Below, in pieces: positions 45,406 to 54,600 of a DNA stretch of 64,000 bases (position 1 is its first letter; the number at the start of each line of letters is the position of its first letter). Under the pieces are notes generated by a model. That model was not told where the DNA came from. It did no database searches and worked only from the letters and a program-made list of their open reading frames with translations. The translations under genes and the position numbers were made by a program. Origin of the DNA: Pseudomonas sp. ADAK13 (GTDB taxonomy: Bacteria; Pseudomonadota; Gammaproteobacteria; Pseudomonadales; Pseudomonadaceae); assembly GCF_012935715.1 (NCBI RefSeq), contig NZ_CP052860.1, positions 6,882,001 through 6,946,000 of the forward strand, given 5' to 3'.

Positions 45406-45419
45406 CCGGGTTTTCCCGG
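45406..45419. promoter_or_regulatory. Possible MdeR operator
   Basis: The palindrome CCGGG-TTTT-CCCGG lies midway in the divergent mdeR-mdeA gap, next to AT-rich runs. It is a plausible Lrp-family binding site, judged from position only. Confidence 0.35.
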
Positions 45420-45484
45420 CAAACTATGGAACGTTCGGCCGCAGTTATAAGCATAGCATTGTAGGAAATAAGGAGCGTCCGACC

Positions 45485-46729
45485 ATGAAAAATAAACACA
45501 ATACGTTCGGCTTTTCCACACGTGCCATCCACCACGGCTACGACCCCCAGGACCACCACGGCGCCCTCGTGCCGCCGATTTACCTGTCGGCAACCTTCGC
45601 CTTCCCCACTGCCGAATACGGCGCCGCCTGCTTTGCCGGTGAAGAGAGCGGGCACTTCTACACCCGCATCTCCAACCCCACCCTGGCCCTGCTGGAAGCG
45701 CGCATGGCCACCCTGGAAAACGGCGAAGCGGCCGTAGCCTTCAGCTCCGGCATGGGCGCGATTGCCGCGACGTTCTGGACCCTGCTGCGCCCCGGTGACG
45801 AGATCATCGTCAGCCAGACGCTTTACGGCTGCACCTTCGCCCTGCTGCACCACGGCATCGGCGAATTCGGCATCAAGGTGCGCCACGTCGACCTCACCGA
45901 CCCGAACGCCCTGCGTGAGGCCATCAACCCGGCCACCCGGATGATTTACTTCGAAACCCCGGCCAACCCCAACCTGCAACTGGTGGACATCGCCGCCGTC
46001 GCCGAGATCGCCCACCAGCAACCCGGCATCACCGTGGTGGTGGACAACACCTACTGCACGCCCTACCTGCAGCGCCCGCTGGAAATGGGCGCCGACGTGG
46101 TGGTGCACTCGGCCACCAAATACCTCAGCGGCCATGGCGACATCACCGCCGGGATCGCGGTCAGCAGCCAGGCCCTGGCCCAGCGCATTCGCCTGCAAGG
46201 GCTCAAGGACCTGACCGGCGCGGTGATGTCGCCCCAGGACGCCGCCCTGCTGATGCGCGGCCTCAAGACCCTGGCCCTGCGCATGGACCGCCATTGCAGC
46301 AATGCCCTGGCCATCGCCGAAGCCTTGCAGGCCCATCCCCTGGTGGAATGGGTGACCTACCCCGGCCTGCGTTCCTTCCCGCAGTACGAATTGGCCGCGC
46401 GGCAGATGAAGCAGTCCGGCGGCATGATCGCGTTTGAACTCAAGGGCGGCATCGACATGGGTCGACGCTTCATGAACGCCCTGAAGCTGTTTACCCGGGC
46501 GGTAAGCCTCGGGGACGCCGAGTCACTGGCCCAGCACCCGGCCAGCATGACCCACTCCACCTATACCCCGGAACAACGCGCCCACCACGGGATTTCCGAA
46601 GGGCTGGTGCGGCTTTCCGCCGGCCTGGAAGATGTCGCTGACTTGCTGGCCGACGTTGCCCAGGCACTGAACGCCTGCGCCGTGAAGCCCAAATCCCGGG
46701 CGGTGCAACAAAACGTTCATCACGCTTGA
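45485..46729 (+). CDS. mdeA: L-methionine gamma-lyase
   Basis: A 414-residue PLP enzyme of the Cys/Met metabolism family, very close to the P. putida enzyme. It splits L-methionine into methanethiol, 2-oxobutyrate and ammonia. Key features are Cys116 in LYGCTF, a residue characteristic of methionine gamma-lyase, the PLP lysine Lys212 in HSATKYLSGHGDITAG, and RISNPT near residue 71. The ATG is preceded by AAGGAG. A strong Rho-independent terminator follows 34 bp after the stop. Confidence 0.95.
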   Translation: MKNKHNTFGFSTRAIHHGYDPQDHHGALVPPIYLSATFAFPTAEYGAACFAGEESGHFYTRISNPTLALLEARMATLENGEAAVAFSSGMGAIAATFWTLLRPGDEIIVSQTLYGCTFALLHHGIGEFGIKVRHVDLTDPNALREAINPATRMIYFETPANPNLQLVDIAAVAEIAHQQPGITVVVDNTYCTPYLQRPLEMGADVVVHSATKYLSGHGDITAGIAVSSQALAQRIRLQGLKDLTGAVMSPQDAALLMRGLKTLALRMDRHCSNALAIAEALQAHPLVEWVTYPGLRSFPQYELAARQMKQSGGMIAFELKGGIDMGRRFMNALKLFTRAVSLGDAESLAQHPASMTHSTYTPEQRAHHGISEGLVRLSAGLEDVADLLADVAQALNACAVKPKSRAVQQNVHHA

Positions 46730-46763
46730 AGTAAATTCACCAGCAGGCGCGACGTTTATCAAT

Positions 46764-46790
46764 AGCCCGGCCTGAAAAGGTCGGGCTTTT
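46764..46790 (+). terminator. Rho-independent terminator of mdeA
   Basis: AGCCCGGCCT and AGGTCGGGCT form a 10-bp stem (one G-U pair) with a GAAA loop, followed by TTT. It begins 34 bp after the mdeA stop. Confidence 0.85.
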
Positions 46791-46914
46791 CCCGTTGCGC
46801 CCTGCACCGCAAAAAATTTGATCCATTCATTGGCCCGTTTGCGACAGCCTGTACTAGCATACGAGGCGGCAGTCATGGATATCACTGCCCTGTACGCCGC
46901 CCTCCTTGAAACTC

Positions 46915-47616
46915 ATGGATGAAATGATGAACTCACACCTGTTCCCTCACATTGGCAAAGTCATCGCCAGCACCGGCAGCCGGCATTTCCCGCGCATGCT
47001 GCACGACCTGATCCTCACCCAGCTGGCGGTCGACGCCACGCACATCACCCAGATGCCCGTGAGTTCAAAGGCACACGCTCCGCGCAAGGCCGGCAGTGCC
47101 CGTGTACAGGGCATCAGCCCGGTGTACACCGACCCGGTGCTCGAACTGGACGAGGCCCAGGCCGCCGCACAACTGCACCTGACCCGGCGCAAGGATGACG
47201 TCAGCTACGTGCTGTCGGTGTATCGCGCCAACCCGTCACAGAGTTTTTCCCAGCAGGAACGGATCATCCTGCAAGACTTCTCCTCCCTGCTGCTGCCCAT
47301 GGTTGAAAAGCACATCAGTGCCCTGCAACCCACTGGCCCGGACAGCGAAGCACCGCAGCAACAAGGCATCGACACCTTGCGCCGGCGCTTTGAAGAACGC
47401 CTTGCGCAATCGGGCCTGGCCCTTTCCAGCCGCGAGCTTGAGGTATGCGTAGGGTTGCTGGCCGGGCGTACCGCACCGGAACTGGCGGAGCAACTGGCAT
47501 TGAAGGTCAACACCATCGAGAGCTACCTCAAGCGGGCGGCGATCAAGATGGGCATCAGCGGCCGGCATTCGTTGATGCGGTGGATGTATTCCGCAGAAGA
47601 AAACACAGCTCTCTAG
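46915..47616 (+). CDS. LuxR-type regulator, candidate lipopeptide (ViscBR-like) regulator
   Basis: A 233-residue regulator. The C-terminal LuxR/NarL helix-turn-helix spans about residues 165-225 (LSSRELEVCVGLLAGRTAPELAEQLALKVNTIESYLKRAAIKMG). The N-terminal 160 residues show no acyl-homoserine-lactone or receiver motif I recognise. The ATG at 46915 is chosen over a TTG at 46906. Lipopeptide NRPS clusters of the viscosin/massetolide type carry solitary LuxR regulators beside macAB, so this is a good candidate activator of the NRPS genes. It is convergent with macB, with a REP hairpin between. Confidence 0.8.
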   Translation: MDEMMNSHLFPHIGKVIASTGSRHFPRMLHDLILTQLAVDATHITQMPVSSKAHAPRKAGSARVQGISPVYTDPVLELDEAQAAAQLHLTRRKDDVSYVLSVYRANPSQSFSQQERIILQDFSSLLLPMVEKHISALQPTGPDSEAPQQQGIDTLRRRFEERLAQSGLALSSRELEVCVGLLAGRTAPELAEQLALKVNTIESYLKRAAIKMGISGRHSLMRWMYSAEENTAL

Positions 47617-47632
47617 AACACCGAGGAACAAA

Positions 47633-47660
47633 TGTGGGAGCGGGCTTGCTCGCTCCCACA
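47633..47660. terminator. REP hairpin between convergent luxR and macB
   Basis: TGTGGGAGCG and CGCTCCCACA form a 10-bp perfect stem with an 8-nt loop, followed by TTTT on the plus strand. It lies between convergent genes and can act in both directions. Confidence 0.75.
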
Positions 47661-47679
47661 TTTTGATCCTCTATTCAGC

Positions 47680-49638
47680 TTAATCCCGCGCCAGGGCCTC
47701 GATTGGATCCAGCCGCGCCGCATTCCTCGCCGGCACAAATCCGAACACAATCCCGATCAACGTCGAGCACGCAAACGCGGTGACCACCGAGCCCAGGGAA
47801 AACACCATTTCCCACTCTTTCACAAACAACGAAAACAGATAGCCAATGGCGAATGACAGCGAGATGCCGATCATCCCGCCAATCAGGCAGACCATCACCG
47901 CTTCCACCAGAAACTGCTGGCGAATGTCCGATTGCCGTGCGCCCACCGCCATGCGAATCCCGATCTCGCGGGTGCGCTCGGTCACCGACACCAGCATGAT
48001 GTTCATCACCCCGATGCCGCCCACCAGCAATGAAATCACCGCAATCAACGACAGCAGCAACGCCAGGGAACGGCTGGTTTTCTGCACCGTCTGCATGATG
48101 CTGTCGAGGTTGTTGGTGAAGAAATCCTTGGTGCCGTGTCGCTGCAACATCAGCTTGGTGACGTTCTCTTCCACCACCTTGCTGGGCTGGCCGTCCTTGA
48201 TGCGCACGGTGATGCTGTCCAGATGGCGCTGGCCCAACAGCCGCCCCGCTGCCGTCTCATAAGGCACCCACACGTTCAGCGCCTTGCTGGCGGCGAACAT
48301 GTTTTTGTTGTCCGCCGTCACCCCGATCACCGTGCACGGCAGGCTGCCCACCAGGATCACCTGGCCCAGCGGATCCACGCCGGGACCGAACAGCCGATGG
48401 CGCGTGTTGTGGTCAATCACCACCACCTGGGCCTGGCGCCGGGCGTCGCTTTCACTGAAGGTAATCCCGGCTTCGAGCTTCAGGCCCTTGACCTGGAAAT
48501 AGCGGTCGCTGACGCCGTTGACCTGGGCGTCCAGGTCGATGTTGCCGTAGCGCAGCAACAGGTTGCGCCCCACCACCGGCGTGGCGCTGTCGACGTAATA
48601 CAGCTGGTTCAGCGCGTCCACATCCGACGGCAACAGCGTCTCGATGGCCGAGGCACGGCTGTCACCGAAACTCTTGCCGGGAAAGATATCGATGGTGTTG
48701 CTACCGATGGCCTGGATGTCCTTGAGCACGTAGCGCTTGGCGCCTTCGCCGATGGCCGAGATCGACACCACCGACGTGATGCCGATGACAATACCGAGCA
48801 TGGTCAACAAGGTGCGCATGCGATGGGAAATCAGCGCGACCCAGGCCATGTTGAAGGCCTCCTTGAACAGCCCGAGGCTCGCCACCAACTTGCGCGCACC
48901 GCTGCGCTTGGGTTCGATGGGCGTCTCGGTGGGCAGGTCCAGGCCGACACTGTCATTGGCGCGGTCACTGACAATCTCCCCATCGCGCACCTCAATGATT
49001 CGCTGGGCATTGGCCGCCACTTTCGGGTCGTGGGTGACGATGATCACCGTGTGCCCGGCGGCGTGCAGCTCGGCCAGGATGCGCATCACTTCCTTGCCGC
49101 TGTGGGTATCGAGGGCGCCGGTGGGTTCGTCGGCGAGGATCACCTCCCCGCCGTTCATCAAGGCCCGGGCGATACTCACCCGCTGTTGCTGGCCGCCGGA
49201 CAGCTGGCTCGGGCGATGGGTCAGATGCCCCGACAAGCCCAACCGCGCCAGCAATTCTCCCGCGCGGCTATGCCTGGCCGTTTCCGGCGTACCGGCATAA
49301 ATCGCCGGCATCTCAACGTTGTGCAACGCGCTCAGATGCGCCAGCAAGTGGTAACGCTGAAAGATAAAACCGAAGTAGTCGCGGCGCAGCTCCGCCAGTT
49401 GCTCATCACCCAGGGTGCGGGTTTCGATGCCATTGATCTTGTAGCTGCCGGCCGTGGCGTAGTCGAGGCCACCGAGGATGTTCATCAGGGTGGATTTACC
49501 CGAACCCGAGGCCCCGGTGATCGCGACCATTTCCCCGGCATGGATGGTCAGGTCAATACCCTTGAGGGCAATGAATTCGCGGTCACCGGCCATGAAACTG
49601 CGGACGATGCCTTTAAGTTCCAACAGTGGCTGAGTCAT
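47680..49638 (-). CDS. macB: MacB-like ABC exporter (ATPase-permease)
   Basis: A 652-residue fusion of an N-terminal ATPase and a C-terminal MacB permease. Walker A is GASGSGKST (residues 42-50), the signature is LSGGQQQRVSIARAL, and Walker B is VILADEPTGALD. A transmembrane helix near residue 285 precedes a large periplasmic domain, and three more helices lie near the C-terminus (IAVISLLVGGIGVMNIMLVSV and following). With MacA and an outer-membrane channel it forms a tripartite efflux pump. Its position behind the NRPS genes points to lipopeptide export. The ATG at 49638 follows the macA stop by 3 bp. Confidence 0.9.
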   Translation of the reverse strand: MTQPLLELKGIVRSFMAGDREFIALKGIDLTIHAGEMVAITGASGSGKSTLMNILGGLDYATAGSYKINGIETRTLGDEQLAELRRDYFGFIFQRYHLLAHLSALHNVEMPAIYAGTPETARHSRAGELLARLGLSGHLTHRPSQLSGGQQQRVSIARALMNGGEVILADEPTGALDTHSGKEVMRILAELHAAGHTVIIVTHDPKVAANAQRIIEVRDGEIVSDRANDSVGLDLPTETPIEPKRSGARKLVASLGLFKEAFNMAWVALISHRMRTLLTMLGIVIGITSVVSISAIGEGAKRYVLKDIQAIGSNTIDIFPGKSFGDSRASAIETLLPSDVDALNQLYYVDSATPVVGRNLLLRYGNIDLDAQVNGVSDRYFQVKGLKLEAGITFSESDARRQAQVVVIDHNTRHRLFGPGVDPLGQVILVGSLPCTVIGVTADNKNMFAASKALNVWVPYETAAGRLLGQRHLDSITVRIKDGQPSKVVEENVTKLMLQRHGTKDFFTNNLDSIMQTVQKTSRSLALLLSLIAVISLLVGGIGVMNIMLVSVTERTREIGIRMAVGARQSDIRQQFLVEAVMVCLIGGMIGISLSFAIGYLFSLFVKEWEMVFSLGSVVTAFACSTLIGIVFGFVPARNAARLDPIEALARD

Positions 49639-49641
49639 CAA

Positions 49642-50793
49642 TCAGCCCCCCGCCACGGCGGGCGACGGGTCGCCGATCACCACCTTGTCGCCTTCGGCCA
49701 GGCCATCGAGGATCTGCACCTTGACGTTGTTGTTGATGCCGGTCTGCACCTGCCGCGTGTTGGCCTTGCCCTTGGCGTCCACCACCCGCACCGGGAAACT
49801 GCCGTCGGCATTACGCGGGCCGAGTGCGGCCACCGGCACCGTCAGCGCCGCCTTGGCGGTGTCGAGCACGATGCGCACCTGGGCGGTCATGGCGATGCGC
49901 AGGCGGTGGTCGGGGTTGGGTACGTCGAACAGTGCGTTATAGAACACGGCAGTGTTTTGCTTAGGCGTGCCGGCGGTCTGGGTTTCGAGGAAGTTTTGCG
50001 GGGCCGGTTCGGTGCCGCGCAGTTTGGCGTAGTAGCGCTTGTCGGCCTCGCCGAGGATGGTGAAGTACACCTGTTGGCCGGGGCTGATGTGGATCACGTC
50101 GGCCTCGGAGACCTGGGCCTTGACGGTCATGGTGTCCAGGTCGGCGAGCTTGAGCAGCACCGGCGCCAGTTGGCTGGCGATCACGGTCTGGCCTTCCTGG
50201 GTGACGATGCCCACCACATCGCCGTCGATGGGCGCGACGATGCGGGTGTAGGCCAGGTTGATCTTGGCGGTGTCGATCTGGATATGGGCGCTTTTGATCT
50301 GGGCGTCGAGGGACAGCAGGTTGGCGCGCTGCACTTCATAGTTGGACTCGGCGGTCTCGAAGTCCTGGCGGGAGACGGATTCGTCCTCTTGCAGGCCCTG
50401 ATAGCGTTCGTAGACGGATTTGGTTTCCTTGAGTTGAGCGGCGGTGGCGCGGCGTTGGGCCTGGAGGTTTTCTTCATCGACCTCGGCTTTGCGCAGGGTG
50501 TTTTGCAGGATCAACGGGTCGATTTCGGCGAGCCATTGGCCCTTCTTGACCTTGTCGCCGACCTTGACCTTCAGGGACTTGAGCTGGCCGGAGACCTGGG
50601 CGCCGACGTCGACCTGTTTGACGCCTTCCAGCAGGCCGGTGGCCAGGACCGCGTTTTCGATGTCACTGCGTTCGGCGGTCGCGGTCAGGTATTGCGGCGC
50701 GTCTGCGGGGGCCTGCACGGTGTAGATGATCAGGCCCGCTGCGACGGTCAACACCAGGGCCAATCCTGCTTTTCGATACTTTGACTTTTCCAT
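49642..50793 (-). CDS. macA: MacA-like periplasmic adaptor
   Basis: A 383-residue membrane-fusion protein. A single N-terminal membrane anchor (LALVLTVAAGLIIYTV) is followed by a lipoyl-like domain (VDVGAQVSGQLKSLKVKVGDKVKKGQWLAEID), an alpha-hairpin (residues 100-170) and beta-barrel domains ending DGLAEGDKVVIGDPSPAVAGG. It couples MacB to an outer-membrane channel. The ATG at 50793 places the basic MEKSKYRK segment before the anchor; the longer frame runs into the upstream repeat. It lies downstream of the NRPS gene, separated from it by repeat copy 2. Confidence 0.9.
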   Translation of the reverse strand: MEKSKYRKAGLALVLTVAAGLIIYTVQAPADAPQYLTATAERSDIENAVLATGLLEGVKQVDVGAQVSGQLKSLKVKVGDKVKKGQWLAEIDPLILQNTLRKAEVDEENLQAQRRATAAQLKETKSVYERYQGLQEDESVSRQDFETAESNYEVQRANLLSLDAQIKSAHIQIDTAKINLAYTRIVAPIDGDVVGIVTQEGQTVIASQLAPVLLKLADLDTMTVKAQVSEADVIHISPGQQVYFTILGEADKRYYAKLRGTEPAPQNFLETQTAGTPKQNTAVFYNALFDVPNPDHRLRIAMTAQVRIVLDTAKAALTVPVAALGPRNADGSFPVRVVDAKGKANTRQVQTGINNNVKVQILDGLAEGDKVVIGDPSPAVAGG

Positions 50794-50838
50794 AAATGAC
50801 CATGAGAGGTGTTGAAGTTGTCCGGCTTTTGGCTCGGG

Positions 50839-51623
50839 GTACATATCCGTTTTTTTGGTAACGGCTGATATGGGTTCCGCTCTTACAGCGGGTCACTTTT
50901 GAAAAGCGCAAAAGTAACCAAAACGCTCTTGCCCCACCACTCGGCACCTCGCTCAGGCTCGGTGTGCCCTCACTCCGGCATTACTCCGCGGGCCGCCGCG
51001 ACGGGGCGTCCCTGCCCCGTCGCGGCTAAACCGGCGTCCTGCCGGTTTACCCGCTCCGTACTACCTGCGTTCGGCCAGCGTGGTTTAACGGGGCGCCTAA
51101 GATCAAGATCAAAAGCAGATCAAGAACACAGCGGCCTACAGGCCGGCTTGAGTGGTGTGGAGCAAAATCAAAAGCTAAAGCGGGCACGGTCACCTGTAGG
51201 AGCTGGCTTGCCAGCGATGGCATCAAATGGGTCTGCCTGATGCACTGAGGTGTCTGCATCGCCGGCAAGCCAGCTCCTACAAAAAAGCCGCTCTTGCCTT
51301 TGCTCCTACCACTCAAGCCGGCCTGTAGGCCGCTGTGCTCTTGCTTTTGATTTTGATCTGGCTCTGACTGCCCCAATAAGCCCGAGGCCGAACGCAGGGA
51401 TTGAGGAGCGGGTAAACCGGCAGGACGCCGGTTTAGCCGCGACGGGCCAGGGACGGGCCGTCGCGGCGGCCCGCGGAGCAATGCCGGAGTGAGGGAACGC
51501 CGAGCCACAGCGAGGCGCCGACAGGCGGGGCAGAGCCCTTTGGTTACTTTGGGGCTTTTCCAAAGTGACCCGCTGTAAGAGCGGAACCCTAAGTGGCCGT
51601 TACCGCAGAAACGGATATGTACA
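50839..51623. repeat. Large self-complementary repeat element, copy 2
   Basis: An element of about 785 bp, homologous to copy 1 at 44057-44881 and in the same orientation. Its ends are perfect inverted repeats (GTACATATCCGTTT and AAACGGATATGTAC). The inner arms match those of copy 1, and the centre is a REPIN with a variant core (TGTAGGAGCTGGCTTGCC). It ends 1 bp before the stop codon of the NRPS gene and starts 45 bp upstream of macA, so it occupies the whole NRPS-macA gap. The frames inside are not called as genes. Confidence 0.9.
51195..51281. repeat. REPIN at the centre of repeat copy 2
   Basis: TGTAGGAGCTGGCTTGCC pairs with its near-perfect complement around a core of about 45 nt. It has TAGGAG where copy 1 has TGGGAG, with a compensating change on the other arm, so the stem is kept. 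Confidence 0.85.
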
Positions 51624-51624
51624 C

Positions 51625-54600
51625 TCACAAAACCCGCTCCCCAACAAAAACCCCATCCCGCCACCAAGCCGCCAAACTCAACACATTCGGCGCCTTGAGC
51701 AGCGAAAAATGATTCCCGGGCCCATACCAAACTTCCAACGACCCGGTGCACTGGCGCCACCCCTCAACCATCAACCCCTGCTCCCGCAGATTCCCCGCCG
51801 CATCCAGGGTCGGATCCTCCGCCAACACCAGCCGCACCGGCCCGTCATACCGCCGAACAGGCCGATAAACCGTGCGCAACGCCGAGGCATACGTCCGCGC
51901 CGGCCCATCCATTGCGTCCACCGAAGACCGCGCCGGCAACAGCCCAACCCCAACCATCCCCCCATGCAACAACCGCCGCTGCTCCACTTCATCGCGCCCG
52001 GCAAAATCCACCGCATCAATCCCCAGCGACTTACCCGACGCGATCTGCATCGACTCCACCAACCGCAGCAACGCCGCCGTCGTGGTATAGGGCCTGCCCA
52101 CCACCCCATTCCCCCCGGGCGCCTCGCTGTCGATCAACGTCAACGATGCCACCTCACGCCCCTGGGCCTGCAACCGCGTGGCCATCTCAAACACCACCCA
52201 ACCGCCAAACGAATGCCCGACCAAATGCACCGGCCCCTGCGGGCACTCCTGCTCCAGCGCCTGCAAATAACAACGCGCCGCCGCCTCGACCTGGCTGTGA
52301 GGCACCGCCTCCCCGTCCAGCCCGCGCGGCTGCAAACCAAAGACCGGCCAGTCCCGGCCCAGCGCCTCGGTCAAGCCCACAAACCCGGTCACGCTGTCCC
52401 CCGCACCCGGCACGCAGAAGATCGGTGCCTGCCCGGGGCGCCCGCCCTGGATCCGCAACAACGGCTGGTGCACCACCACACCCGGTGCCTCACTCAACGC
52501 CAGGGCCTCGCCCAACGCTTGCCCCAGCGCCTGGATATGCGGCGCCTGCATCATGCTCTGGTGATCCCCCGGTACTTCAATGCGGCGCAATTGGCCCACG
52601 GCCAGCGCCTCATCCCATCCCAAATCCAGGCTGCGCCGCGACAGTTCCGTCGGCCGCTCGGCAGCGCTGAACAAGTGCACCGCCAGTGGCATCGGGAACA
52701 GGCTGTAATGCGCCAACGCATGCCCGTGCCCGACTTCCCGCTCGATAAAGCTCAATAGATCCGCGTCCGTTGCCGCCGCCATCTGCGCGTACAACAGATG
52801 CCGATCGCGGCAACGTTGCAGCAAGCCCGCAAAGTCCAGCCGTCCAATTTCCGCGTCCAGTTGCTCAAGGCTCGCCAGTTCATCCACACCTCCCTGTGCC
52901 TTCCAATACGCCGTGCACTGCAGCAGCAAATGCCGCTTGAGGGCATCCGGCCCGGCCCAGCGCGCTTTGCCCTGGTCGGTCATGCGCGGCACATAGCTGT
53001 CGATCAACCCAAGGAACGCCACCGGCTCGTCCAGCCCCTGCAGTTGCATCGCCACTTCATAGGCCAACACCCCGCCGAACGACCAACCCGCCAGGCGATA
53101 GGGCCCATGGGGTTGCACCGAACGAATGATCCCCACCAGCCGCGCCGCCAACCCTTCCATGGTCTGCAACTGCACCTCGCCAAGGGGCGCGCCGGGCAGG
53201 CCATAGATCGGGTAGTCACCCGGCAGATGCCGGCCCAGCGCCGGGAAGTACACGTCCATGCCGCTGAACTCATGCACCAGGAACAACGGTGGCTGGCTGC
53301 CGCCGGCGCGCACGGTGATCAGCGCGCTGTCCTGCGCCCACACCGTGCGCTGGCCGAGCATCGTGGCCACCGACGCCACGCTGGCATGCTGGAACAGCTC
53401 CGCCAGCGACACCGCCAGCCCCGCCTCTTCCATCAGGTTGACCAGCCGAATCGCCAGCAACGAATGCCCGCCCAGCTCAAAGAAACTGTCATGCCGACCG
53501 ACCTGTTCCAGCCTCAACACCTCGGCCCAGAGTCGGGCCAGGGTCTGCTCCAGTTCATTCGCCGGGGCTTCGAATACGCGGCTGGCCAGCGCCTCCAGCG
53601 CCGGCACCGGCAGGGCCTTGCGGTCGACTTTGCCGTTGGCTGTCAGGGGCATTTTTTCAAGCAGCACATAGGCCGACGGCACCATGTAGTCCGGCAGGTA
53701 CTGCAGCAGATGGCTGCGCAGCACATCGTTGGCCAGCGGCTCGCCGGTGTAATACGCCACCAGGCGCTTGTCCCCCGGCTCATCCTCCCGCGCCAGCACC
53801 ACCACCTCCTTGATGCCCACACAGGTCGCCAGGCGTGCTTCGATTTCGCCCAACTCGATGCGGAAACCACGGATTTTCACCTGGTCGTCGTTACGCCCGA
53901 TGCACTCCAGCAGCCCGTCCGCCGACCAGCGCCCCAGGTCACCGGTGCGGTACAGCAAACCCTCGCCAAACGGGTCGTCGACAAACTTTTCGGCCGTCAG
54001 CTCAGGCCGGTTCAGGTATCCCTTGGCCACGCCGTGCCCACCGATGCAGATTTCCCCGGCCACACCCAGCGGTACCGGCTGCAAGTGCGCGTCCAGTACA
54101 TGGATTTGCGTATTGGAAATCGGCCGGCCTATGGGCACGCTTTCGGCATCGGCGGCGAGGGCCTGCACTTCATACGTGGTGGCGTAGGTGGTGGTTTCCG
54201 TCGGCCCGTAGCAGTGCACCAGACGCACCGCCGGCGCCTGGGCCAACAAGCTGCGGAACGCCGCCGGGTCAGCCCGCTCGCCGCCACACAAGAGGATGCG
54301 CAGCCCGGCCAGGGCGTCGGGAATCAGCTGCACGTACTGGTTGAACAGCGCGGTGGTGACGAACAGGATCGTCGCCCCGCCCGCCTTCAGCGCGCGACCA
54401 AAAGCGCCTGGATCGAGCAGCGTGGCATGTTCGATCACCCGCACCTGGCCGCCGTTGAGCAAGGGCCCCCACACGTCCATGGTGCTCGCGTCGAACGCCG
54501 GGTTGGAGGCGAACGCCACACGGTCATGGGCGTTGAAATCGGCGTAGCCGTTATTGATCACCAGCCGCGTGATGCCCCGGTGTGGCACCAGCACGCCTTT

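Noticed and set aside
51047..51760. 237-codon minus-strand frame across repeat copy 2
   Set aside because: It spans the repeat and the 3' end of the NRPS gene in another frame, with no ribosome binding site or domain.
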